A stretch of 64,000 nucleotides of DNA from Geodermatophilus arenarius (GTDB lineage: Bacteria > Actinomycetota > Actinomycetes > Mycobacteriales > Geodermatophilaceae): positions 115,539 to 179,538 of the forward strand of contig NZ_JBHSGR010000008.1 of the NCBI RefSeq assembly GCF_042654585.1. The letters run 5' to 3'. Shown in pieces: positions 56,022 through 63,292 of this stretch (position 1 is the stretch's first letter; each line of letters begins with the position of its first letter). Position numbers and translations under genes: made by a program. The notes under the pieces were generated by a model. That model was not told the origin of the DNA, made no database searches, and saw only the letters and a list, made by a program, of their open reading frames with translations.

Positions 56022-57652
56022 CGACCACCGCCCCGCCCCGCCCGGCCGCCGCGCCCCCGCCGCCGGCCCCGCCCTCCGGGCTCCGCCGCGCCGGCGGGTT
56101 CCTGCTGCGCCAGTGGCGCCGGCTCACCGCCATGCGCACGGCGATCGTGCTGCTGTTCCTGCTGGCGCTGGCCGCCATCCCCGGCTCGCTGCTGCCGCAG
56201 CGGTCGCTGTCGCAGAGCAACGTCACGCAGTACTTCGCCGACCACCCGACGCTCGCGCCGCTGCTCGACCGGCTCTACCTGTTCGACGTGTTCGGCTCGC
56301 CGTGGTTCGCCGCGGTGTACCTGCTGCTGTTCGTCTCGCTCATCGGCTGCGTGCTGCCGCGCGCGCTCGAGCACGCCCGCGCGCTGCGCACCCCGCCGCC
56401 GCCCGCGCCCCGGCGGCTGACCCGGCTCCCCGACGCCGCCGCGCTGCCCACCGCGCTGCCGGCCGCCGGCGCCCTCGACGTCGTCGAGGAGGAGCTGCGG
56501 GTCCGCCGCTACCGCGTGGTGCGCCGCGAGCGGGACGGCGTGGCCGAGCTGTCGGCCGAGAAGGGCCTGCTCAAGGAGACCGGCAACCTGGTCTTCCACC
56601 TGGCGCTGGTCGGCCTGCTGCTGGCGCTGGCCGGCGGCAAGCTGTGGGGCTACGAGGGCAGCATCCTGGTCACCGAGGGCCAGCGGTTCTGCAACTCGTT
56701 CCAGCAGTACGACACCCACTCCTCCGGCGCGCTGGTGGAGGGCAGCGACCTGACGCCGATCTGCGTCGGGCTCGACGACTTCCGCGCCACCTACGAGCAG
56801 GACCTCACCGCCTCCTCGTTCACCGCCGACATCACCTACGGCGCCCCCGGCGAGGAGGGCCGGCCGACGACGATCGGCGTCAACGACCCCCTGCGGGTCG
56901 ACGGCGACCGGGTCTACGTCACCGGCCACGGGTTCAGCCCGACGTTCACCGTGACCCGGCCCGACGGGTTCAGCATCGACGACGTCTCGGCGCCGTTCCT
57001 CCCCAGCGACCAGCGGATGATGGGCAGCCAGGGCGCGCTCAAGCTGCCCGACCTCGGCGCGGGCACCGAGGACCAGTTCGCGCTGGAGGGCTTCTTCGCG
57101 CCGACCGGCCTGACGCAGGGCGGGGTCCTCACCTCGATCGACCCGCGCCCGCTGGCGCCGCAGGTGGCGGTCGTGGCCTACGAGGGCTACCTCGGCCTGG
57201 ACTCCGGCCTGCCGCAGTCGGTCTACTCGCTCGACGCCTCGCAGATCGAGCGCGGCCGGCTCACCGAGGTCGGCCGGGGCAACCTGTCGGTCGGGGAGTC
57301 GCTGACCCTGCCCGACGGGACGACGGTGACCTTCACCGGTTACAAGGAGTTCGCCGCCCTGCAGTTCTCGCACGACCCGGGTCAGGTGTGGGTGCTCGCC
57401 GCGGCGATCGCGGTGCTGGCCGGCCTGCTCGGGATGCTGCTGCTGCGCCGGGAGCGGGTCTTCGCCCGCGCCACCGGGCCCTCCGCCGACGGCGGTACCG
57501 TGCTCGAGGTCGGTGGACTGACTCGAGGCAGCGGCGACAGCGCACCGCGCTTCACGGCGTTGACCGACGACCTGCGGGCGGCCCTCGCCGCCCGCGCCGC
57601 GACCCGTGCCCCGTCCGGGGGCGCACCCGAGACCGGAGGCACACCCGCGTGA
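56018..57652 (+). CDS. resB: cytochrome c biogenesis protein ResB
   Basis: A 544-residue membrane protein: Pro-rich start, span 1 (M-R-T-A-I-V-L-L-F-L-L-A-L-A-A-I-P-G-S-L-L-P broken here by text only), span 2 near 95-115, span 3 near 205, a large external domain (230-455) and a last span near 460-480. Family blocks: P-G-S-L-L-P-Q-R, Y-F-A-D-H-P and N-L-V-F-H-L-A-L-V-G. With CcsB it forms the system II haem-cytochrome c ligase. Overlaps ccdA and ccsB by four bases each. Confidence 0.94.
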   Translation: MTTTAPPRPAAAPPPPAPPSGLRRAGGFLLRQWRRLTAMRTAIVLLFLLALAAIPGSLLPQRSLSQSNVTQYFADHPTLAPLLDRLYLFDVFGSPWFAAVYLLLFVSLIGCVLPRALEHARALRTPPPPAPRRLTRLPDAAALPTALPAAGALDVVEEELRVRRYRVVRRERDGVAELSAEKGLLKETGNLVFHLALVGLLLALAGGKLWGYEGSILVTEGQRFCNSFQQYDTHSSGALVEGSDLTPICVGLDDFRATYEQDLTASSFTADITYGAPGEEGRPTTIGVNDPLRVDGDRVYVTGHGFSPTFTVTRPDGFSIDDVSAPFLPSDQRMMGSQGALKLPDLGAGTEDQFALEGFFAPTGLTQGGVLTSIDPRPLAPQVAVVAYEGYLGLDSGLPQSVYSLDASQIERGRLTEVGRGNLSVGESLTLPDGTTVTFTGYKEFAALQFSHDPGQVWVLAAAIAVLAGLLGMLLLRRERVFARATGPSADGGTVLEVGGLTRGSGDSAPRFTALTDDLRAALAARAATRAPSGGAPETGGTPA

Positions 57653-58614
57653 CCGCCGACCAGCTGTCCGGACTGTCGGACACCCTGTTCTCCGTCAGCG
57701 TCGGCCTGTACTCGCTCGCCGTCGTCGCCTTCGCCGCCCAGCTGGCCTTCGGCCGCCGGCCCGCCCGCGCCCGCGCGCTGGTCGGCGCCGGCGCCCCGGT
57801 CGACGAGCCGGTGGCCCCCGAGGCGGCCCCGGCCGGCACGGACGACCCGCCGGCGGTGCGCCGCTGGGGCCTGGTGGCGATGCTGCTCACCGCCCTGGGG
57901 GCGCTCACCCACGCCGGCGTGCTCGTCGCCCGCGGCCTGGCCGTCGACCGGCTGCCCTGGGGCAACATGTACGAGTTCGCCGTCGCGGTCGTGCTGGTCG
58001 CCGTCGTGGCCTTCCTCGTCCTCGCCGTCCGCTCACCGGCCCTGCGGCACCTGGGCCTGTTCGTCCTCGCCCCGGTCGTGGTCAGCCTGGTCGCCATCGG
58101 GCTGTTCCTCTACGTCGAGAGCGCCCCGCTCGTGGCGGCGCTGCGGTCGAGCTGGCTGGCCGTGCACGTGACGACGGCGATCCTCGGCTTCGGCGTCTTC
58201 TTCGTCAGCGGCATCGCCAGCGTGCTCTACCTGGTCCGCGGCCGGTTCGAGGCCCGCGGCGGCGACCCGTCGTCGTCGCGGCTGGTGGCGCGCATCCCCT
58301 CGGCCGCCACGCTGGACCGGGTCGCGCACCGCACGGCGATCTTCGGCTTCCCGATCTGGACCTTCGCGGTCATCGCCGGCGCCATCTGGGCCGAGAGCGC
58401 CTGGGGCCGGTTCTGGGGCTGGGACCCCAAGGAGACGTGGGCCTTCATCGCCTGGGTGGTCTACGCCGCCTACCTGCACGCCCGGACGACGGCGGGCTGG
58501 CGGGGCCGCCCCGCGGCGTGGGTCAACGTGGTCGGCCTGGGCGTCATGGTCTTCAACCTGCTGTACGTGAACATGGTGTCGTCCGGGTTGCACAGCTACG
58601 GCGGTGTCGACTGA
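57649..58614 (+). CDS. ccsB: cytochrome c biogenesis protein CcsB
   Basis: A 321-residue membrane protein with the WWD-type haem-handling motif W-G-R-F-W-G-W-D-P-K-E-T-W near 255-267, His in spans before and after, and eight or so hydrophobic segments. Partner of ResB in attaching haem to cytochromes c on the outer face. Last gene of the rex-hem-res run; a hairpin follows. Confidence 0.95.
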   Translation: MTADQLSGLSDTLFSVSVGLYSLAVVAFAAQLAFGRRPARARALVGAGAPVDEPVAPEAAPAGTDDPPAVRRWGLVAMLLTALGALTHAGVLVARGLAVDRLPWGNMYEFAVAVVLVAVVAFLVLAVRSPALRHLGLFVLAPVVVSLVAIGLFLYVESAPLVAALRSSWLAVHVTTAILGFGVFFVSGIASVLYLVRGRFEARGGDPSSSRLVARIPSAATLDRVAHRTAIFGFPIWTFAVIAGAIWAESAWGRFWGWDPKETWAFIAWVVYAAYLHARTTAGWRGRPAAWVNVVGLGVMVFNLLYVNMVSSGLHSYGGVD

Positions 58615-58643
58615 CCTGCGTCCCGTCCGCCCCACCCGCCCCA

Positions 58644-58663
58644 CCCCTCACTCCCGTGAGGGG
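58644..58663 (+). terminator. hairpin after ccsB
   Basis: CCCCTCAC and GTGAGGGG pair perfectly around TCCC; closes the long haem/cytochrome operon. Confidence 0.7.
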
Positions 58664-58730
58664 GTCCGGGCGCGGGTTCCCGGCCCGGCGTGTTGCGATG
58701 GGCGCATGACTGCACGCGCGGGGGGACGCC

Positions 58731-59081
58731 GTGGGTAGACACGCAGCCGCCGACGGCGCCGGCACCGACCCGATCGTGGCGGCCGCGCTGGCCACCGGCA
58801 CCCCGGCGACCCGGCACGCGCCCGGCGCCACCGCCCAGGGGACCGAGGGCGACCTGGGCTGGCCGGGGGACACCACCACCGGCGGCGGGCTCGGCTGGCC
58901 GGGCTCGCTGGACCGGGCCGACGACGCCGGCGCGGCGGCCGGGACCGACGCGACCGAGGGCCCCGAGGCCACCGCGCGCATCGACGTCGTCCCCGCCGTG
59001 CCCGGGACCGCGCCGGACGGGGACCCGGAGCCGCCGGGCCCGCGCGGCTGGCGCCGTCTGTTCGGCGGCCGCGCGGCCTGA
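58731..59081 (+). CDS. 116-aa disordered protein with LGWPG repeats
   Basis: A Gly/Ala/Asp/Thr-rich protein, probably disordered, with L-G-W-P-G twice (about 42-46 and 55-59) and a short amphipathic end G-W-R-R-L-F-G-G-R. GTG start with GGGGG upstream. No family named. The paired motif and Trp/Arg tail suggest peptide-like docking segments. It lies after ccsB; repeat copy F follows its stop. Confidence 0.6.
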   Translation: MGRHAAADGAGTDPIVAAALATGTPATRHAPGATAQGTEGDLGWPGDTTTGGGLGWPGSLDRADDAGAAAGTDATEGPEATARIDVVPAVPGTAPDGDPEPPGPRGWRRLFGGRAA

Positions 59082-59139
59082 AGGACCCCGCTGCCCCCCA
59101 CCCCTCGCAGGCTCAGGGGCGGGACCCCGCGGCAGGGCC
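59081..59139 (+). repeat. palindromic repeat, copy F
   Basis: Begins AAGGACCCCGCTGCCCCCCA, directly after the stop of the LGWPG gene; contains CCTCGCAGGCTC and ends CGGCAGGGCC. Confidence 0.8.
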
Positions 59140-59176
59140 GACGGCTGGCCGGGGCGGTCCTCGGCCTGCGGTCCGG

Positions 59177-59386
59177 CTAGGCGGGGGAGCCGTCGTCGCG
59201 GCGGACGCGGCGGCCGAGCTCGCGGAGGAACTCCGGGTCGTCGTCGGGGGCGACCGGGCGCGACGCGCGGGAGGGCCGCGGACGACGGGCAGGCCGCTCC
59301 CGGCGCAGCTCGCTCCCGGCGACCGCCGTCGCCCGGACCACGAGCACCACCACGAGCACCGCCACCAGCAGCAGCACGACCGGCAC
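59177..59386 (-). CDS. small single-span membrane protein
   Basis: A 69-residue protein: membrane helix right at the start (V-P-V-V-L-L-L-V-A-V-L-V-V-V-L-V-V), then an Arg/Pro-rich linker and the acidic-basic end D-D-D-P-E-F-L-R-E-L-G-R-R-V-R-R-D-D. GTG 59386 is preferred because GGGGAGG precedes it; an in-frame GTG at 59419 lies too near the TACATT box (59422-59427, minus strand). No family recognised. Divergent from the Lrp gene. Confidence 0.65.
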   Translation of the reverse strand: MPVVLLLVAVLVVVLVVRATAVAGSELRRERPARRPRPSRASRPVAPDDDPEFLRELGRRVRRDDGSPA

Positions 59387-59437
59387 CCGGCCTCCCCTCT
59401 CCAGGAACGTCCCTGCCACCCAATGTACGAGCGCGGG

Positions 59438-59443
59438 GATACT
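59438..59443 (+). promoter_or_regulatory. possible -10 GATACT for lrp-type gene
   Basis: GATACT lies about 50 bases before the ATC start of the Lrp/AsnC gene and eleven bases from the divergent TACATT box. Confidence 0.35.
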
Positions 59444-59493
59444 CGGGGAGCGGGCCGCGACCGCGTCCGCACACGACCTGGACGGAGCCCCCC

Positions 59494-59931
59494 ATCGACG
59501 CCGTCGACCGGCAGCTGATCGACCTGCTGCGCGCCAACGGCCGCGCCAGCATCGCCGAGCTGGCCCGGCAGGTCGGGCTCTCCGCGCCGGCCGTGCACGA
59601 GCGCGTGGGCAAGCTGGAGGCCTCCGGCGTGGTCCTCGGCTACCGCGCCGTCGTCGACCCGGCCGCCCTCGGGCTCGACGTCACCGCGCTGATCGGCGTC
59701 ATCGAGAGCGACGCCGTCGACGACACCGGCGTGGAGGCGGCGCTGCGGGCGATGCCCGAGGTCGAGGACTGCTGGCGGGTCGCCGGCAGCGAGGGCTACG
59801 TGCTCAAGGTCCGGGTGACCGACATCCCGGCACTCGAGGCCGCCATCAACGCGTTGAACAGGATCGAGGGCGTCGCCCGCACCCGCACGACCGTCGTGCT
59901 CTCCACGAAGTGGGAGGGCCGGACGGGATGA
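59494..59931 (+). CDS. Lrp/AsnC-family regulator, apparent ATC start
   Basis: A 145-residue regulator: HTH (A-S-I-A-E-L-A-R-Q-V-G-L-S-A-P-A-V-H-E-R) and an RAM ligand domain (G-Y-R-A-V-V-D-P-A-A-L-G, V-A-G-S-E-G-Y-V-L-K-V). Family members start about M-L/I-D-A-V-D-R-Q-L. Here that codon is ATC, with GGACGGAG six bases before it. No ATG, GTG or TTG lies in frame in the 25 codons upstream or before the HTH core downstream (next GTG is in the HTH). So ATC initiation is the best reading; a sequencing error is the alternative. ATGA overlap follows. Confidence 0.85.
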   Translation: MDAVDRQLIDLLRANGRASIAELARQVGLSAPAVHERVGKLEASGVVLGYRAVVDPAALGLDVTALIGVIESDAVDDTGVEAALRAMPEVEDCWRVAGSEGYVLKVRVTDIPALEAAINALNRIEGVARTRTTVVLSTKWEGRTG

Positions 59932-59960
59932 CGCCCGACAGCACGCAGGAGGACAGCAGC

Positions 59961-60272
59961 ATGGCCGAGAGCACCACCCCGGGCGCGCCCACCGGCGGTC
60001 CCGCGACCCCGCCGCGGATCGCGCCGTGGCTGCTGCTCTACACGCTCGGCCGGCTGGTCATCGCCGCCGCGCTCGTCGCGCTCATCTGGCTGGTCGGTCT
60101 GCCCGGCTTCCCGGCGCTGCTGTTCGGCCTGCTGCTGTCGATGCCGGTGGCGCTGGTGCTGCTGCGCCCGGTCCGCGACAAGCTGACCGAGGGCCTGGCC
60201 GCCCGCAGCGTCGCCCGCCGCACCCGCAAGGAGCAGCTGCGCGCCCGGCTGTCGGGCGACGCCGCCGCCTGA
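59961..60272 (+). CDS. DUF4229 membrane protein
   Basis: A 103-residue protein with two membrane spans (about 22-42 and 46-66) and a basic end V-A-R-R-T-R-K-E-Q-L. DUF4229 pattern L-L-L-Y-T-L-G-R-L. AGGAGG eight bases before ATG 59961 decides the start; an ATG at 59928 overlapping the Lrp stop is also in frame. Convergent with menA. Function unknown; often beside menaquinone genes in actinobacteria. Confidence 0.82.
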   Translation: MAESTTPGAPTGGPATPPRIAPWLLLYTLGRLVIAAALVALIWLVGLPGFPALLFGLLLSMPVALVLLRPVRDKLTEGLAARSVARRTRKEQLRARLSGDAAA

Positions 60273-60279
60273 GCCCGCC

Positions 60280-61152
60280 TCAGCCCGACAGGGCGAGCCC
60301 GGCGCCGAGCAGCACGCCGGTGGCCAGGGTGAGCAGGCCGGTGGCCTGCAGCGCGGCGATCAGCGCCGGCCCGCGGCCGCCGGAGAGCACCACCCGCGAC
60401 GGCGGCACGGCCAGCGGCGCGGCGGCCAGCGCGAGCAGCGCCCACGGCCGGCCCACCCCGATCGCCACGACGACGGCGAACGCGACCGCGAGCAGGCCGA
60501 CGTAGAACCGCCGGGTCGCGCGGTCGCCGAGCAGCACCGCGAGCGTGCGCTTGCCCACCCGCGCGTCGCCCTCGACGTCGCGCAGGTTGTTGACCACCAG
60601 CAGCGCCACCGACAGCAGCCCGATCGGCACCGCGGCGGCCAGCGCCAGCCCCTCGACCCGCCCGGTCTGCACGAACGTCGTCCCGGCGACGGCGACCAGG
60701 CCGAAGAACACGAAGACGAACACCTCGCCGAGCGCCCGGTAGCCGTAGGGCAGCGGGCCGCCGGTGTAGGTCCAGGCCGCGGCGATGCACACCGCGCCGA
60801 CCGCGACCAGCCACCAGCTCGACAGCGCCGCCAGCACCAGCCCCGCGACCCCCGCGACGGCGAAGGACAGCAGCGCCGCCATCAGCACCGCGCGGGGCGA
60901 GGCCGCGCCCGAGCCGACCAGCCGCATCGGCCCGACCCGGACGGCGTCGGTGCCGCGCCTGCCGTCGGAGTAGTCGTTGGCGTAGTTGACCGCCACCTGC
61001 AGCGCCAGGGCCACGAGCAGCGCCAGCAGCGCGGGCACGAGCCGGAAGCCGTCGAGCGCGGCCGCGGCGCCGGTGCCCACGAGCACCGGGGCGAGCGCGG
61101 CCGGCAGGGTGCGGGGCCGGGCGCCGGCCACCCACTGCGCGGGCGTCGCCAT
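60280..61152 (-). CDS. menA: 1,4-dihydroxy-2-naphthoate polyprenyltransferase
   Basis: A 290-residue UbiA-type membrane enzyme adding the isoprenoid tail to DHNA in menaquinone synthesis. N-Y-A-N-D-Y-S-D-G-R-R-G-T-D (56-69) and N-N-L-R-D-V-E-G-D are the two Asp-rich prenyl diphosphate sites. ATG shares one base with the menE stop (TGATG), so menE and menA are coupled. Convergent with DUF4229. Confidence 0.95.
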   Translation of the reverse strand: MATPAQWVAGARPRTLPAALAPVLVGTGAAAALDGFRLVPALLALLVALALQVAVNYANDYSDGRRGTDAVRVGPMRLVGSGAASPRAVLMAALLSFAVAGVAGLVLAALSSWWLVAVGAVCIAAAWTYTGGPLPYGYRALGEVFVFVFFGLVAVAGTTFVQTGRVEGLALAAAVPIGLLSVALLVVNNLRDVEGDARVGKRTLAVLLGDRATRRFYVGLLAVAFAVVVAIGVGRPWALLALAAAPLAVPPSRVVLSGGRGPALIAALQATGLLTLATGVLLGAGLALSG

Positions 61153-62291
61153 CAACGGACCCCTCCACCCAGGGCGGCTGCCACGCCGCGGCGGTCGGGC
61201 TTGCCGGTGTGCAGCGTCGGCACCGACCCGATCAGGTGCAGCTCGCGCGGCGCGGACGGGCCGCCCAGCCGCTCGGCCACCCACGGCCGCAGGGCCGCGA
61301 GGTCGGGTGCGGCGCCCGGCGCCGGGACGACGGCGGCCACCACCCGCTGCCCCCACTCGTCGTCGGGCCGGCCGAAGACCACGGCGTCGGCGACGGCGGG
61401 GTGCTCGCGCAGCGCCCCCTCGACCGCCTGCGGGGCCACGTTCACCCCGCCGGTGACGACGACGTCGTCGAGCCGCCCGGCCACCGTCAGCCGCCCGTCG
61501 GGGCCGACGCTGCCGGCGTCGCGGGTGCGGAACTCCCCGCCGGCGAACGCAGCCGCGGTGCTCTCCGGGTCGCGGCGGTAGCCGAGCGCCAGCACCGGTC
61601 CGGCGATCGCGATCCCCTCGTCGTCCGCGCGCACCCGGACGCCGTCGAGCGGGACGCCGTCGTAGACGCACCCGCCCGCGGTCTCGGTCGTGCCGTAGGT
61701 GGTCACCACCGCGACGCCGGCCTCGCGGGCGCGCGCCAGCAGCCCCGGGTCGGTGGCCGCGCCACCGACGAGCACCGCGTCGAACGCGCGCAGCGCCGCC
61801 GGCTCGCGCTCCAGGTACCGGCGCAGCTGGGTGGGCACCAGCGCGGTGTACCGCCGGCCGGCGGACATCCGCGCCACCGCCGCGGCCAGGTCCTCCCCGG
61901 GCGCGAGCACGGTGGGCGCCGTGCCGCCGAGCACCGACCGCACCAGCACCTGCAGCCCGGCGATCGCCGACACCGGCAGCGCGAGCAGCCAGGCGCCCGG
62001 GCCGCCGAGCCGGTCGAGGGTCGCCGTCGCCGAGGCCCGCAGCGCCGCGGCCGGCAGCAGCACGCCGCGCGGGCCGCCGGTCGACCCGGAGGTGACGACG
62101 ACGAGGTCGGCGCCGTCCTCGAGCGGCTCGTCCGGCGCGAGGACCTCCCGCGCGGCCGCCGCGGGCGGCCCGGCCGGGAGGACGGCGAGCGGCGCGGCGC
62201 CCTCCAGGCAGGCGCGGACGGCGGGCAGCACGGTGCCGAGGACGGCGTCGGGGGAGTCCGGCGCGGGGAGGACGGTCAGCTGCCGGATCAC
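61152..62291 (-). CDS. menE: o-succinylbenzoate-CoA ligase
   Basis: A 379-residue ANL enzyme, short form: V-V-V-T-S-G-S-T-G-G-P-R-G-V (P-loop), T-T-Y-G-T-T-E-T-A-G, G-R-L-D-D-V and P-x-L-H-T-G-K-P-D-R near the end with the catalytic Lys. It activates o-succinylbenzoate with ATP and CoA. GTG follows a TACCCT box by eight bases. Divergent from menC. Confidence 0.94.
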   Translation of the reverse strand: MIRQLTVLPAPDSPDAVLGTVLPAVRACLEGAAPLAVLPAGPPAAAAREVLAPDEPLEDGADLVVVTSGSTGGPRGVLLPAAALRASATATLDRLGGPGAWLLALPVSAIAGLQVLVRSVLGGTAPTVLAPGEDLAAAVARMSAGRRYTALVPTQLRRYLEREPAALRAFDAVLVGGAATDPGLLARAREAGVAVVTTYGTTETAGGCVYDGVPLDGVRVRADDEGIAIAGPVLALGYRRDPESTAAAFAGGEFRTRDAGSVGPDGRLTVAGRLDDVVVTGGVNVAPQAVEGALREHPAVADAVVFGRPDDEWGQRVVAAVVPAPGAAPDLAALRPWVAERLGGPSAPRELHLIGSVPTLHTGKPDRRGVAAALGGGVR

Positions 62292-62299
62292 GGGTCCCG

Positions 62300-62305
62300 A
62301 GGGTA
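62300..62305 (-). promoter_or_regulatory. -10 box TACCCT for menE-menA
   Basis: Minus-strand TACCCT, eight bases before the menE GTG; 14 bases from the menC -10 on the other strand. Confidence 0.6.
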
Positions 62306-62319
62306 CGTCGCGCGCGACA

Positions 62320-62325
62320 TAGGCT
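62320..62325 (+). promoter_or_regulatory. -10 box TAGGCT for menC-menD
   Basis: TAGGCT ends seven bases before the menC GTG; leaderless. Confidence 0.6.
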
Positions 62326-62332
62326 TGCGGGC

Positions 62333-63292
62333 GTGATCACCCCCGCCGGCCTCCCCGAGGGGATCGACCGGCTGGCGGTGTGGTCGGTGCCGATGCGCAC
62401 CCGCTTCCGCGGCATCGACGTCCGCGACGGCGTGCTCGTGCACGGCCCGGCCGGCTGGGGCGAGTTCTCCCCGTTCTGGGACTACGGCGTGCGGGAGAGC
62501 CGCCGCTGGTGGTCGGCCGCCGCCGAGGCCGCGCTGCAGGGCTGGCCCGCGCCGGTGCGCGACGCGGTGCCGGTCAACGCGACCGTCCCCGCGGTGGGCC
62601 CCGAGCGGGCGCACGCGATCGTGACCGCGTCGGGCTGCCGGACGGCGAAGGTGAAGGTGGCCGAGCCGGGCCAGACCGCCGGTGACGACCTCGCCCGCGT
62701 GGAGGCCGTCCGCGACGCGCTCGGCCCGTCCGGTGCGCTGCGGGTCGACGCCAACGCCGCCTGGGACGTCGACACCGCCGTCGCCCGCATCCGGGAGCTG
62801 GACCGGGTGGGTCTGGAGTACGTCGAGCAGCCCTGCGCGACGCTGGCCGAGCTCGCCGCGCTGCGCCGCCGGGTCGACGTCCGGGTCGCCGTCGACGAGG
62901 GCGTGCGCCGCGCCGACGACCCGCTGGGCGTCGACCTGCGGGAGGCCGGCGACGTCGTCGTCCTCAAGGTGCAGCCGCTCGGCGGCGTGCGGGCCGCGCT
63001 GCGCGTGGCCGAGGCGCACGGGCTGCCGTGCGTGGTCTCCTCCGCGCTGGAGTCCTCGGTGGGCATCGCCGCGGGGGTCGCGCTGGCCGCCGCGCTGCCC
63101 GAGCTGCCCTTCGCCTGCGGCCTGGCCACGGTCGCCCTCCTGGACGGCGACGTCACCGACGCCCCGCTGCTGCCGGTGGACGGCGCACTGCCGGTGACCC
63201 GGCCCGACCCCGGCCGGCTGGACGCCGTGACCGCGCCGGGCGACGTCACCGCCCGCTGGACGGAGCGGCTGGGCGCGGTGCTGGCCGCGTGA
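62333..63292 (+). CDS. menC: o-succinylbenzoate synthase
   Basis: A 319-residue enolase-superfamily enzyme: T-A-K-V-K-V-A (catalytic Lys), R-V-D-A-N-A-A-W (metal Asp), Y-V-E-Q-P-C and V-A-V-D-E-G, then V-V-L-K-V-Q-P-L-G-G. It dehydrates SHCHC to o-succinylbenzoate. GTG overlap with menD by four bases. Confidence 0.94.
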   Translation: MITPAGLPEGIDRLAVWSVPMRTRFRGIDVRDGVLVHGPAGWGEFSPFWDYGVRESRRWWSAAAEAALQGWPAPVRDAVPVNATVPAVGPERAHAIVTASGCRTAKVKVAEPGQTAGDDLARVEAVRDALGPSGALRVDANAAWDVDTAVARIRELDRVGLEYVEQPCATLAELAALRRRVDVRVAVDEGVRRADDPLGVDLREAGDVVVLKVQPLGGVRAALRVAEAHGLPCVVSSALESSVGIAAGVALAAALPELPFACGLATVALLDGDVTDAPLLPVDGALPVTRPDPGRLDAVTAPGDVTARWTERLGAVLAA

